A stretch of DNA of 57,768 bases from positions 1 to 57,768 of the forward strand of contig NZ_WWVR01000017.1 of the NCBI RefSeq assembly GCF_009883055.1, given 5' to 3'. The translations under genes were made by a program, and so were the position numbers. This DNA comes from Blautia sp. BIOML-A1 (GTDB taxonomy: Bacteria > Bacillota > Clostridia > Lachnospirales > Lachnospiraceae). The notes under the pieces were generated by a model that worked only from the letters and a program-made list of their open reading frames with translations, was not told where the DNA came from and searched no databases. This document shows, piece by piece, positions 34,619 through 41,272 of this stretch (its first letter is position 1; each line of letters begins with the position of its first letter).

Positions 34619-36795
34619 ACTGCAATCTTCTCCACAATTTCTGTACTATAGCCATTCTGTTCAAATCTTTCCTGCACAAAACCGGCATTTTCTTTTGTTG
34701 TATTTGCAAGAAGTGCATATAACTTTCCATCTGGAAGGATTCCAAGATAATCACTGTCTCGCAGTTTTTTTGCCATAAGCTGATCTATCTGTCTGTACTG
34801 TTCCGGATCAGCATCTATCTTCAGAAATACGCATTCTGCCAGATCTTTTGCTTCTGCATCCATATAAGCTTTCACCAGTGGTTTAAATGCATCCTCTCTG
34901 AGAATCCTCGAGCCTTCTTCACTGTATCGATTCTCCTCTAGTGCCTGCATATATCGCTGTGCCCTCAGAACTGCATTCTGGATCAGATAGCTGACTACAG
35001 TAAGAAGATTTGCCTGTCCCAGAGTCATTTTTTCCCAGCTGAGTCCCCAGAGCATGATGATCATTTTAATATCTCCATTCTCATAGATAGCACGTGCCAT
35101 CAGAGGATAACGGGGATCCATATTTTTGTTGATGTAAACCTTTTCTTCTGTCAGTTCCTCATACACTTCTGTCATTTCCCTGTAACGGATTGAATTTCCA
35201 AGACTTCTTGCTTTGGCGGAACTTGCCGAGAAAATTCGGGCATAATCCTGGTTGACGACATTGTACAACGCCACATCCCTGGTCCGCATCAGCTTCATCA
35301 GCATTTCTACCGCATAGAACATAACCTCATCCGGCATATACTGATCCAGTGTATGTGTGATCGTATAAATCTTGCCGATACTGTCTTTCTGGTCGATCAG
35401 CTGCTGCTCCATAACGCCTTTGAGGCGGGCATTGCTTTCATTAATGTCCTTGATATCTGCGATCTGCCTTGACAGATGAACTTCCAGCTCCTCGCTTTCC
35501 ATACGCATAGTCTTGATCTGATCCCGCATATATCCGACTACAAGGCCAAGAATAAACAGCTGTGCGATCCACACATAAGTGTTATAATCCAGAAGAACTT
35601 CAAATCCACTCCGCGTGTACATCTGCCGGAACATATATCCAGCCACTGCACATATTGCAGAAAAAGTTGCCTGCTGCTGTCCATACACGATCGCAAACAG
35701 CAGAACATACAGAAGAAACGGATCCAGGTTCGCGAAATATCGGCTGCCTACCGTTCTGTTATTCATCATAAAGAACGGAATAAAACAAATCAGATTCTCC
35801 ACAAACGGAAACAGAACACTGAGCAGCCATTTCCATTGGTTCCACAAGACCTTCCACCATGGAAGTTCCAGTTTATCTTCATTTACAAAAACAGCCTTGT
35901 GCTTCTGCATATACGCTGCCATTTTTTCAATATTTCTGTTCAGATCACCAAAGGCATGTACACCGTATTCTTTCTCGAATCGTGTTCCGGACAGGACACA
36001 ACGGCCGATACCTCCAGATGAAGTCACAATATTGGCACTGTCCGCCATATGCTCCTGTACCATGGCTGCCAGCTCCAGCTCACTGACCACGTCATTGGAA
36101 GAAAGCTGATAAAGCGAATATTCATGTTTTCCGGTACTGACAACTTTATAAATATATTCTACTGCGTCTTTTTCAAACAACAGTGAAAACGTATGGTCTG
36201 TGTCGGCTTTGATATATCCCTCGCTCATACATTCCAGACACATCCGGGCACAAATATTATTTACATCTTTCCTGTCTCTCGGAATGCAATACAGATGATC
36301 CAGTCTGAGAACCACAATATCCGTACTTCGGTTCTTTCTGAAATTCTCGCATATCTCCTCTGCCTGTGCCAGGATGTCTGCCCTCATTCCAAATCCGAGA
36401 GTTTTTTCTGTTTCTTCAATGTCATTTATATAGTTTCCACTATAAACCTCATCTGAGGAAAGAAAAATAAGTTTCCCTTTCCTAACTGTAGAATGTGCCA
36501 CCAGAATGTTGACCAGATGAGACACAAAACGAACAGATTCTCTCTCTTCTTCATTCCAGTGATAATTAGTGTCAAAAGCACCCATAAGAATTGTCGCATC
36601 CGGATTGACACTTTCAAAAATAGAATTTAGATTTTCTGTGTCATATGGAAATTCATATTTTTCAAATACTCTCTCATATTTATTATGTTTATACTTATCT
36701 CCGGTCAGTATATACACCCTGTGTCCTTCTTTTCGAAGTTTCAGGATCATACTGTCCATCAGGCTGCATGAGCCTCCCACCAACAGGATGTTCAT
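34603..36795 (-). CDS. pelD: epimerase-PelD fusion, predicted c-di-GMP receptor
   Basis: This 730-residue protein has an N-terminal SDR/epimerase domain (MNILLVGGSCSLMDSM with a Gly-rich loop; LSSDEVYSGN), about four membrane helices near 325-425, a coiled coil, a GAF-like domain (about 470-610) and a C-terminal degenerate GGDEF domain. In the last, GGDEF is replaced by PDGKL, but the I-site RDSD (Arg679-Asp682) is kept exactly five residues upstream. PelD uses such an I-site to bind c-di-GMP and switch on the synthase. The epimerase part lacks the usual Y-x-x-x-K at a recognisable place, so it may be structural. It follows the Stealth gene by 24 bp. Confidence 0.85.
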   Translation of the reverse strand: MNILLVGGSCSLMDSMILKLRKEGHRVYILTGDKYKHNKYERVFEKYEFPYDTENLNSIFESVNPDATILMGAFDTNYHWNEEERESVRFVSHLVNILVAHSTVRKGKLIFLSSDEVYSGNYINDIEETEKTLGFGMRADILAQAEEICENFRKNRSTDIVVLRLDHLYCIPRDRKDVNNICARMCLECMSEGYIKADTDHTFSLLFEKDAVEYIYKVVSTGKHEYSLYQLSSNDVVSELELAAMVQEHMADSANIVTSSGGIGRCVLSGTRFEKEYGVHAFGDLNRNIEKMAAYMQKHKAVFVNEDKLELPWWKVLWNQWKWLLSVLFPFVENLICFIPFFMMNNRTVGSRYFANLDPFLLYVLLFAIVYGQQQATFSAICAVAGYMFRQMYTRSGFEVLLDYNTYVWIAQLFILGLVVGYMRDQIKTMRMESEELEVHLSRQIADIKDINESNARLKGVMEQQLIDQKDSIGKIYTITHTLDQYMPDEVMFYAVEMLMKLMRTRDVALYNVVNQDYARIFSASSAKARSLGNSIRYREMTEVYEELTEEKVYINKNMDPRYPLMARAIYENGDIKMIIMLWGLSWEKMTLGQANLLTVVSYLIQNAVLRAQRYMQALEENRYSEEGSRILREDAFKPLVKAYMDAEAKDLAECVFLKIDADPEQYRQIDQLMAKKLRDSDYLGILPDGKLYALLANTTKENAGFVQERFEQNGYSTEIVEKIAVCPEE

Positions 36796-36819
36796 TATTC
36801 TTCCTCTTCCGTGCTCTTT

Positions 36820-37848
36820 TTATTTTTCGTATGAAGATTTTTGGCCTAGTCTCTGTTCCAGTGCAGTATTGATCTCTTTTTTTGCCTTTTCAAAATCTAT
36901 TTCATGGTTACTGTCATTAATACAGACCATCTTATTTCTGTGTTCGGTAATGGTACGAAGCAGTTTTTCATTGTTCTGCGAAACATCATAATAACTGCAC
37001 AGTTTACGGATATTTCTTGGCACAAAATCACCTTTTAACTTCTGATACTCCCGAAGTACATACTGGCTGATATCTTCTTTATGCCGAAAAGCATGACTGC
37101 ATACTTTTGTCAGAAGTTCCGGTTCCAGCTTCCACAGTGTTTCGAATGTCTGCTTCTTCAACGGTGAAGCACCATGAACCGTATAAAAACCGGTAAATCT
37201 CGGAAATGCCATCTCCAAAAAATTATAGAAAAAATACATCGGCGGATAGCCTATATGAAAATATGCCCCCGGCTGTTTCTTTACATTCTCATATTTCTTA
37301 AAATATTTTGCAAGAACCATGGCATTATTCAGATAAATATACGGCATAACTGCATTATCTATATTTGCCACATCAGGCTGCAGGGCAAGCATATCTACCG
37401 GCTTTTCCCCCTGAAAGAAATCCCCTGGTTTTACCTTGTCCAGCAGAAACATATCATCATTAAAATAGACGAAGCGTTCAGATAATCCCTGAATCCTGTG
37501 CAGGTTCCACTCAATAGTATGAGAATTAAATGTAGGGCGGAATTCTTCTGGAATAAAATCCTCGTGATTAACGATATTCAGTTTCGGTGCAGATGTGTTC
37601 AGCCATTCCGGAAGATGCCCCCAGGTCACAAAATGAACTTTACGTACCCACGGAGCAAACTGCTCCACACCACGGAACCAGTATTGAAGGTTATCCCAGT
37701 CTCTGTATCTCTCTTTTCTGTCATCTGCCGCTGACTTCAACCCACAAGCCTCAAGCGTCTTTCTCTTTTCCTGCTGCCACGCAGGATCACTGCCATCTAC
37801 CCAGGTGATCACAAAGTCTATTCCCTCTGTATTGTTCAGGTTTTTCAT
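36820..37848 (-). CDS. Stealth family sugar-phosphate transferase
   Basis: This 342-residue protein carries the Stealth conserved regions: CR1 IDFVITWVDGSDPAW, CR2 RYRDWDNLQYWFRGVEQFAPWV then KVHFVTWGHLPEWLN, SERFVYFNDDMFLL with the Asp pair, and CR4 HAFRHKEDI. Family members transfer hexose-1-phosphate in capsule synthesis and are related to GlcNAc-1-phosphotransferase. I chose the ATG at 37848, which has AGAGG seven bases upstream; an in-frame ATG at 37863 has none. It is first in the polysaccharide operon, so a phosphodiester-linked sugar may be part of the product. Confidence 0.88.
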   Translation of the reverse strand: MKNLNNTEGIDFVITWVDGSDPAWQQEKRKTLEACGLKSAADDRKERYRDWDNLQYWFRGVEQFAPWVRKVHFVTWGHLPEWLNTSAPKLNIVNHEDFIPEEFRPTFNSHTIEWNLHRIQGLSERFVYFNDDMFLLDKVKPGDFFQGEKPVDMLALQPDVANIDNAVMPYIYLNNAMVLAKYFKKYENVKKQPGAYFHIGYPPMYFFYNFLEMAFPRFTGFYTVHGASPLKKQTFETLWKLEPELLTKVCSHAFRHKEDISQYVLREYQKLKGDFVPRNIRKLCSYYDVSQNNEKLLRTITEHRNKMVCINDSNHEIDFEKAKKEINTALEQRLGQKSSYEK

Positions 37849-37881
37849 TCCGTTTCCTCTCATACATTTTTCTTGTGTGTT

Positions 37882-37910
37882 AGTATATCATATCTTTTCC
37901 GCAAAAAATA
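37882..37910 (-). promoter_or_regulatory. promoter of the Stealth-pel operon
   Basis: On the minus strand an extended -10, TGATATACT, has its hexamer at 37882-37887. The -35 region is only T-rich (TATTTTTT). Start near 37875 gives a short leader of about 27 nt. No riboswitch or upstream structure was recognised, so c-di-GMP control appears to act at protein level through PelD. Confidence 0.5.
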
Positions 37911-37973
37911 TCTGGGTTTTTATATAAAAATATATCCTTTCATTTATCAGTGTTTGCTGATTTTTCACTATTC

Positions 37974-37998
37974 TACTCTGAGCAAATGCTAATTGCAA
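37974..37998. repeat. dispersed repeat family C
   Basis: This 25-bp element matches the copy at 15632-15656 at 22 positions (conserved CTGAGCA, ATGCT, ATTGCAA). It runs into the 91-bp tRNA-linked duplication. A shorter, weaker copy (TACCCTGATG, starting near 38417) precedes the second duplication copy. Confidence 0.55.
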
Positions 37999-38086
37999 CA
38001 AAAAACACCGTCCCCGCGGCAATCGCAATGTCCGCAAAAACAGTGTCCTTAGTGCGCCTTCAGGGGCTCGAACCCTGGACACCCTG
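37996..38086 (-). repeat. 91-bp direct repeat copy 1: tRNA-Lys 3' half remnant plus terminator
   Basis: This copy is identical to 38430-38520. On the minus strand it holds the tRNA-Lys sequence from the 3' arm of the anticodon stem to the 3' end (38053-38086) and the downstream terminator with a T6 tail (38001-38006 region). The 5' half of the tRNA is absent, so it is not a functional tRNA. Such tRNA 3'-end duplications are typical footprints of site-specific integration. Confidence 0.9.
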
Positions 38087-38182
38087 GCCAAATAGAGTCC
38101 ATAATGTTCTGGACATCTGCTAATAATCGGGATATAATAATCATGCTGTCGACTCTTTCCAGCAGGAAGGAGGTGTACTATT

Positions 38183-38278
38183 TTGGATATTATCATCACT
38201 TTTTTGATTTCGATTGCGGCAAGTGTAGTTGGTTACTACATATGCAAATGGTTAGATCGGAATCGTAACGACAGCTAG
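38183..38278 (+). CDS. 31-residue single-pass membrane microprotein
   Basis: A TTG start preceded by AGGAAGGAGGTG encodes a short protein: MDIIITFLISIAAS, then VVGYYICKWLDRNRNDS and a TAG stop. It has one hydrophobic helix (residues 2-22) and a basic/polar tail, like type I toxin peptides and the small membrane proteins often seen in gut Firmicutes. A 13-bp terminator hairpin follows 7 bp later. It lies alone between the two tRNA-linked repeats. No antisense RNA can be proven from the sequence, so toxin function is only a possibility. Confidence 0.65.
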   Translation: MDIIITFLISIAASVVGYYICKWLDRNRNDS

Positions 38279-38285
38279 CGTAAAC

Positions 38286-38323
38286 GAAACCCCATGGACT
38301 GGTCCTCCATGGGGTTTCATTGT
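38286..38323 (+). terminator. terminator of the microprotein gene
   Basis: GAAACCCCATGGA and TCCATGGGGTTTC form a perfect 13-bp stem with loop CTGGTCC, followed by ATTGT. From 38324 to 38429 I see nothing beyond T-rich sequence. Confidence 0.85.
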
Positions 38324-38429
38324 ACTATCTTGTATCATCACTTCTTTGGTTATTGTTATAATACTTCTTAAATCTGTGTATGTCAATCCCTGTATCTCAA
38401 AAATCATACTGAATTACCCTGATGTAAAA

Positions 38430-38520
38430 CAACAAAAAACACCGTCCCCGCGGCAATCGCAATGTCCGCAAAAACAGTGTCCTTAGTGCGCCTTCAGGGG
38501 CTCGAACCCTGGACACCCTG
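38430..38520 (-). repeat. 91-bp direct repeat copy 2: inside the intact tRNA-Lys
   Basis: This copy equals 37996-38086 base for base. It contains tRNA-Lys bases from the anticodon stem 3' arm to the 3' end, followed on the minus strand by the tRNA terminator: a long imperfect stem with ACACTGT and ACGGTGT near its ends, then TTTTTT. Confidence 0.9.
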
Positions 38521-38559
38521 ATTAAGAGTCAGGTGCTCTACCAACTGAGCTAAAAGCGC
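38487..38559 (-). tRNA. tRNA-Lys (anticodon CTT)
   Basis: On the minus strand the acceptor GCGCTTT pairs with AAGGCGC, the D-arm is GCTC...GAGC, the anticodon arm CCTGA-CTCTTAA-TCAGG shows CTT, and the T-arm CAGGG-TTCGAGC-CCCTG is perfect. Length is 73 nt with discriminator A; CCA is not encoded. A terminator follows. The 3' half is duplicated at 37996-38086. Confidence 0.96.
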
Positions 38560-38660
38560 ATTCCTTATTTAGTTGTACGTCTGTGTTCTCAACGCAAGAA
38601 TTATTATATGCAACTCTATACCAAAAGTCAAGGAAATTTTTATAATTTTTTAAAAAATTT

Positions 38661-38828
38661 TTATTTTTCTTCTTTTTCCCCTTTTTTCGGCGGCATGGAG
38701 TCAAGAAATCTGCCGAGTTCTGCGGCGTTTTTCCTGATTTTTTCCATACGTCCTTCCAGTTTTCTGTGTTCGTAATGAAACTGTACGATCGCCATCCTGA
38801 TGCGGTTGTTTCCTTTTCTGGCTGACAT
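38661..38828 (-). CDS. small basic helical protein of unknown function
   Basis: A 55-residue reading frame starts MSARKGNNRIRMAIVQFHYE and continues with a charged helical region (LEGRMEKIRKNAAELGRFLD) ending in Lys/Glu. The ATG has GGGAG seven bases upstream. It lies between trmB and tRNA-Lys on the same strand, after a hairpin. I do not recognise the family. The amphipathic, highly charged composition and the ribosome binding site argue for a real gene, but short length limits certainty. Confidence 0.5.
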   Translation of the reverse strand: MSARKGNNRIRMAIVQFHYEHRKLEGRMEKIRKNAAELGRFLDSMPPKKGEKEEK

Positions 38829-38852
38829 AACATATCTCCCGGAAGTCATATT

Positions 38853-38879
38853 CCGCAATTGATGTCAAATCAACTGCGG
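38853..38879 (-). other. hairpin between trmB and small ORF
   Basis: CCGCAATTGAT and ATCAACTGCGG form an 11-bp stem with one G-U pair and a 5-nt loop. There is no T-run, so it may be a processing or stabilising structure instead of a strong terminator. Confidence 0.45.
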
Positions 38880-38905
38880 AGATTCTTCCTATATAGTATG
38901 CCGAT

Positions 38906-39574
38906 TTATTTCTCAGGTTTACCCTGTTTCGCGATCAGCTTGCAGATTGGATTTCCCATGGAAGAAAATTTCTCTTCGTACTCTGTCATTACATTTCCCT
39001 CCATCATATCTGCCTGATTATGAAGATCAAAGGTGTGTGCGAGCAGTTTCCAGCCTGCCTCACCGACCTCTTCCAGCGAAAATTCAAACAGTCCTTTGTT
39101 ATCGGTCTTGAATTCTACCACACCGTCATCCTCCAGAATCTCCTCATAACGTGCAAGGAATTCTCTTGAAGTCAGTCTGCGCTTCGCATGGCGTGCCTTC
39201 GGCCACGGGTCTGAGAAATTCAGATATATCTTCTGCACTTCACCCTTTTCAAAAATCTCCGGAAGCAGTCTTGCATCTACGCACATAAATTTCAAATTCG
39301 CAAGTTTCTCTCCGGTCTCTTCCAGTCTCTCTCTCTTCTGCAGTGCACGGAGAAGGACACTGTCGTACATTTCAATTCCTACATAGTTGGTCTCTGGATG
39401 AAGTTTCGCCATATCCATAAGGAAACGTCCTTTTCCCATTCCAACCTCAATATGGAGCGGCTGGTCTTTCGGAAACACCTCATTCCAGCTTCCTTTATGC
39501 TCTGCCGGATTCTGTACAACATAAGGACTTTCTGTGATCGCATCTTTTGCACCTGGTATATTTCTTAATCTCAT
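38906..39574 (-). CDS. trmB: tRNA (guanine-N7-)-methyltransferase
   Basis: This 222-residue SAM-dependent enzyme methylates G46 in the variable loop of tRNAs. It shows the SAM site HIEVGMGKGRFL, FMCVDARLL and the TrmB hallmark LNFSDPWPKARHAKRRL. The N-terminal MRLRNIPGA is also typical. It sits next to a tRNA gene but is transcribed from its own promoter (39677-39705) with a two-hairpin leader like that of guaA. Confidence 0.96.
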   Translation of the reverse strand: MRLRNIPGAKDAITESPYVVQNPAEHKGSWNEVFPKDQPLHIEVGMGKGRFLMDMAKLHPETNYVGIEMYDSVLLRALQKRERLEETGEKLANLKFMCVDARLLPEIFEKGEVQKIYLNFSDPWPKARHAKRRLTSREFLARYEEILEDDGVVEFKTDNKGLFEFSLEEVGEAGWKLLAHTFDLHNQADMMEGNVMTEYEEKFSSMGNPICKLIAKQGKPEK

Positions 39575-39607
39575 AAATCTTATTCTCCATTTTTCTTACA
39601 GACTTCA

Positions 39608-39664
39608 TACCTGTTCATATCTTACAGTAAAACTTCGTAACTGTGAGGGTACTGAACAGTTACG
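39608..39664 (-). repeat. trmB leader hairpins, families A and degenerate B
   Basis: CGTAACTGT and ACAGTTACG pair over 9 bp around GAGGGTACTGA (39636-39664), nearly identical to the guaA leader hairpin. Next downstream on the sense strand, TTACTGTAAGATATGAACAG (39611-39631 region) resembles family B. The order A then B is the same as at guaA. Confidence 0.65.
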
Positions 39665-39676
39665 AAACTTCTTATT

Positions 39677-39705
39677 ATCATACATGGTTTTTATATTTCG
39701 AACAA
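39677..39705 (-). promoter_or_regulatory. trmB promoter
   Basis: On the minus strand TTGTTC (39700-39705) and TATGAT (39677-39682) have a 17-bp spacer. The start would be near 39670, about 6 nt before the A hairpin. Confidence 0.65.
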
Positions 39706-39783
39706 GTACTATTCTTTCTTTTATATAAAGGAGAACTTACTTTTATCTCAATATCTTGTATTTTGTATATTCAATATAAATAA

Positions 39784-39811
39784 TTTACCCATTTTTTATG
39801 CAATATATACT
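39784..39811 (+). promoter_or_regulatory. possible promoter of the V-ATPase operon
   Basis: TTTACC (39784-39789) and TATACT (39806-39811) are 16 bp apart, about 70 bp before the first gene. The surroundings are AT-rich, so another choice is possible. The remaining part of the 39575-39881 gap holds the trmB promoter and leader. Confidence 0.4.
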
Positions 39812-39881
39812 AGAATTTTAGTTTCAAAAGGTGTATTATATGGTCAAGTTCCAACAAAAACAGGTCAAAGGAGGGGAAATA

Positions 39882-40193
39882 ATGGAGCAGATACTTAACA
39901 AGCTATCTGAAATTGAAACAACCGCCCGGCATATTATGGAAGATGCTGACCGGACAAAGGCAGCTCTTTCCTCAGAAATGGAACAGCAATGCAGAGATTT
40001 CGATGCAACCCTGGAGCAGAAAACAAATCTGAAAATACAGGAACTTCGCAACAGTCTTGAGAAACAGAAGGATCAGGAACTCACACTTCTCCGCCAGCAG
40101 ACAGAGAAGGCACTCATAGATCTGGATGCTTATTACAGACAAAATCATCAGCAGCTCTCGGAAGAATTATTCCACAGGCTTCTTGAATGCTGA
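39882..40193 (+). CDS. V-type ATPase subunit G/H (peripheral stalk)
   Basis: This 103-residue protein is almost entirely a charged coiled coil (EQILNKLSEIETTARHI onward), as expected for the stalk subunit that pairs with subunit E. The ATG at 39882 has AAAGGAGGGG nearby; an upstream in-frame ATG at 39831 has no site. It is first of nine V-ATPase genes and starts 15 bp before subunit C. Confidence 0.8.
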   Translation: MEQILNKLSEIETTARHIMEDADRTKAALSSEMEQQCRDFDATLEQKTNLKIQELRNSLEKQKDQELTLLRQQTEKALIDLDAYYRQNHQQLSEELFHRLLEC

Positions 40194-40208
40194 AAGGAGT
40201 GATGCAAT

Positions 40209-41252
40209 ATGGGAAATCTCCTTTCCTACAGCGGAATCTCCACCAAGATCCGCGCCATGCAGAGCAAGCTGATAAACGAGGAACAGATCCGTGAGATCCT
40301 GGAGCTTTCCAGTATCCCTCAGGTAACAACCTATCTCAAACGGACACCGGAATATTCCAAAGTCTGGGCTTCCCTGGATGAGGCTTCTACCCATCGAGGA
40401 CAGCTTGAGAAACTGTTGAAAGCTTCTATCTTTCACAATTTTTCAAAAATATATCAGTTTGCCAACCCGGAACAGCGCAGGTTTCTGGATCTGTATTCCA
40501 GACGCTATGAGATCCGCGTGCTGAAGGAGATCATGACCAATCTGTTTGATCACCGCGACACGGATCCCGTCGATGTTTCTCCTTATCGGGAATTTTTTCG
40601 CAGACATTCCCGGCTGGACATTGACCGACTGGTTGCCTGCACCAATATGGAGGAATTTATCAATGCTCTGAAGGGAAATGAATTCTATGGTCCGCTCTCC
40701 AGAATCCAGAATCGCGAGAATGCGCTTCTGTTTGACTACGGAATGGCTCTGGACCTGTATTATTTTTCCCTGATCTGGCATGTGCGTAAGAAGCTTTTTT
40801 CCGGAAATGATCTCAAGGAGATCACCATGGCCTATGGTGAGAAATTTGACATGCTGAACCTTCAGTTTATTTCCCGGTCCAAGCGCTATTTCAACATGGC
40901 ACCGGCTGATATTTACGCTCTGCTGATCCCTATGAATTATAAGCTCAAGAAGGAAGAGATCAGAGCTCTTGTGGAAGCAACCTCTTATGAAGAGACCAAA
41001 GCTGTTTTCCGCAAAACCTACTACGGCAGGAAATACACTCATATTTCTGCACAGAATATTGAAGAATTTTATAATTATATGCTTCGCACCACTCTGGAAA
41101 AAGAAGCTCGCAAGGATCCTTATTCTGTCGCAGTTTTGTACTCCTACCTGTATCACAAAGAACACGAAGTAAACCGTCTGACCATCGCGATCGAATGTGT
41201 CCGTTATGGTGTGTCAGCGGAGGAAGCACTTCAGTATATTCGTAACAATTAA
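40209..41252 (+). CDS. V-type ATPase subunit C (d-like, central stalk)
   Basis: This 347-residue helical protein matches the archaeal/bacterial V-ATPase subunit C, the cap that couples the central stalk to the membrane ring. Family features include SYSGISTKIRAMQSKLI at the N-terminus and VRYGVSAEEALQYIR at the end. AAAGGAGTGATGCAAT precedes the ATG. It is full length and sits between stalk and membrane subunits. Confidence 0.93.
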   Translation: MGNLLSYSGISTKIRAMQSKLINEEQIREILELSSIPQVTTYLKRTPEYSKVWASLDEASTHRGQLEKLLKASIFHNFSKIYQFANPEQRRFLDLYSRRYEIRVLKEIMTNLFDHRDTDPVDVSPYREFFRRHSRLDIDRLVACTNMEEFINALKGNEFYGPLSRIQNRENALLFDYGMALDLYYFSLIWHVRKKLFSGNDLKEITMAYGEKFDMLNLQFISRSKRYFNMAPADIYALLIPMNYKLKKEEIRALVEATSYEETKAVFRKTYYGRKYTHISAQNIEEFYNYMLRTTLEKEARKDPYSVAVLYSYLYHKEHEVNRLTIAIECVRYGVSAEEALQYIRNN

Positions 41253-41272
41253 AATCCCGGAGGTATTTTACT

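Noticed and set aside
37864..37973. c-di-GMP riboswitch upstream of the pel operon
   Set aside because: The leader is only about 27 nt after the predicted start and no aptamer core was found; control through PelD is more likely.
38053..38086. Second tRNA-Lys gene
   Set aside because: Only the 3' half is present; the acceptor 5' strand, D-arm and anticodon are missing.
38522..38833. 103-codon frame across tRNA-Lys on the minus strand
   Set aside because: It runs through the tRNA gene and is an artefact; the in-frame alternative with a good ribosome binding site is the 55-residue gene at 38661-38828.
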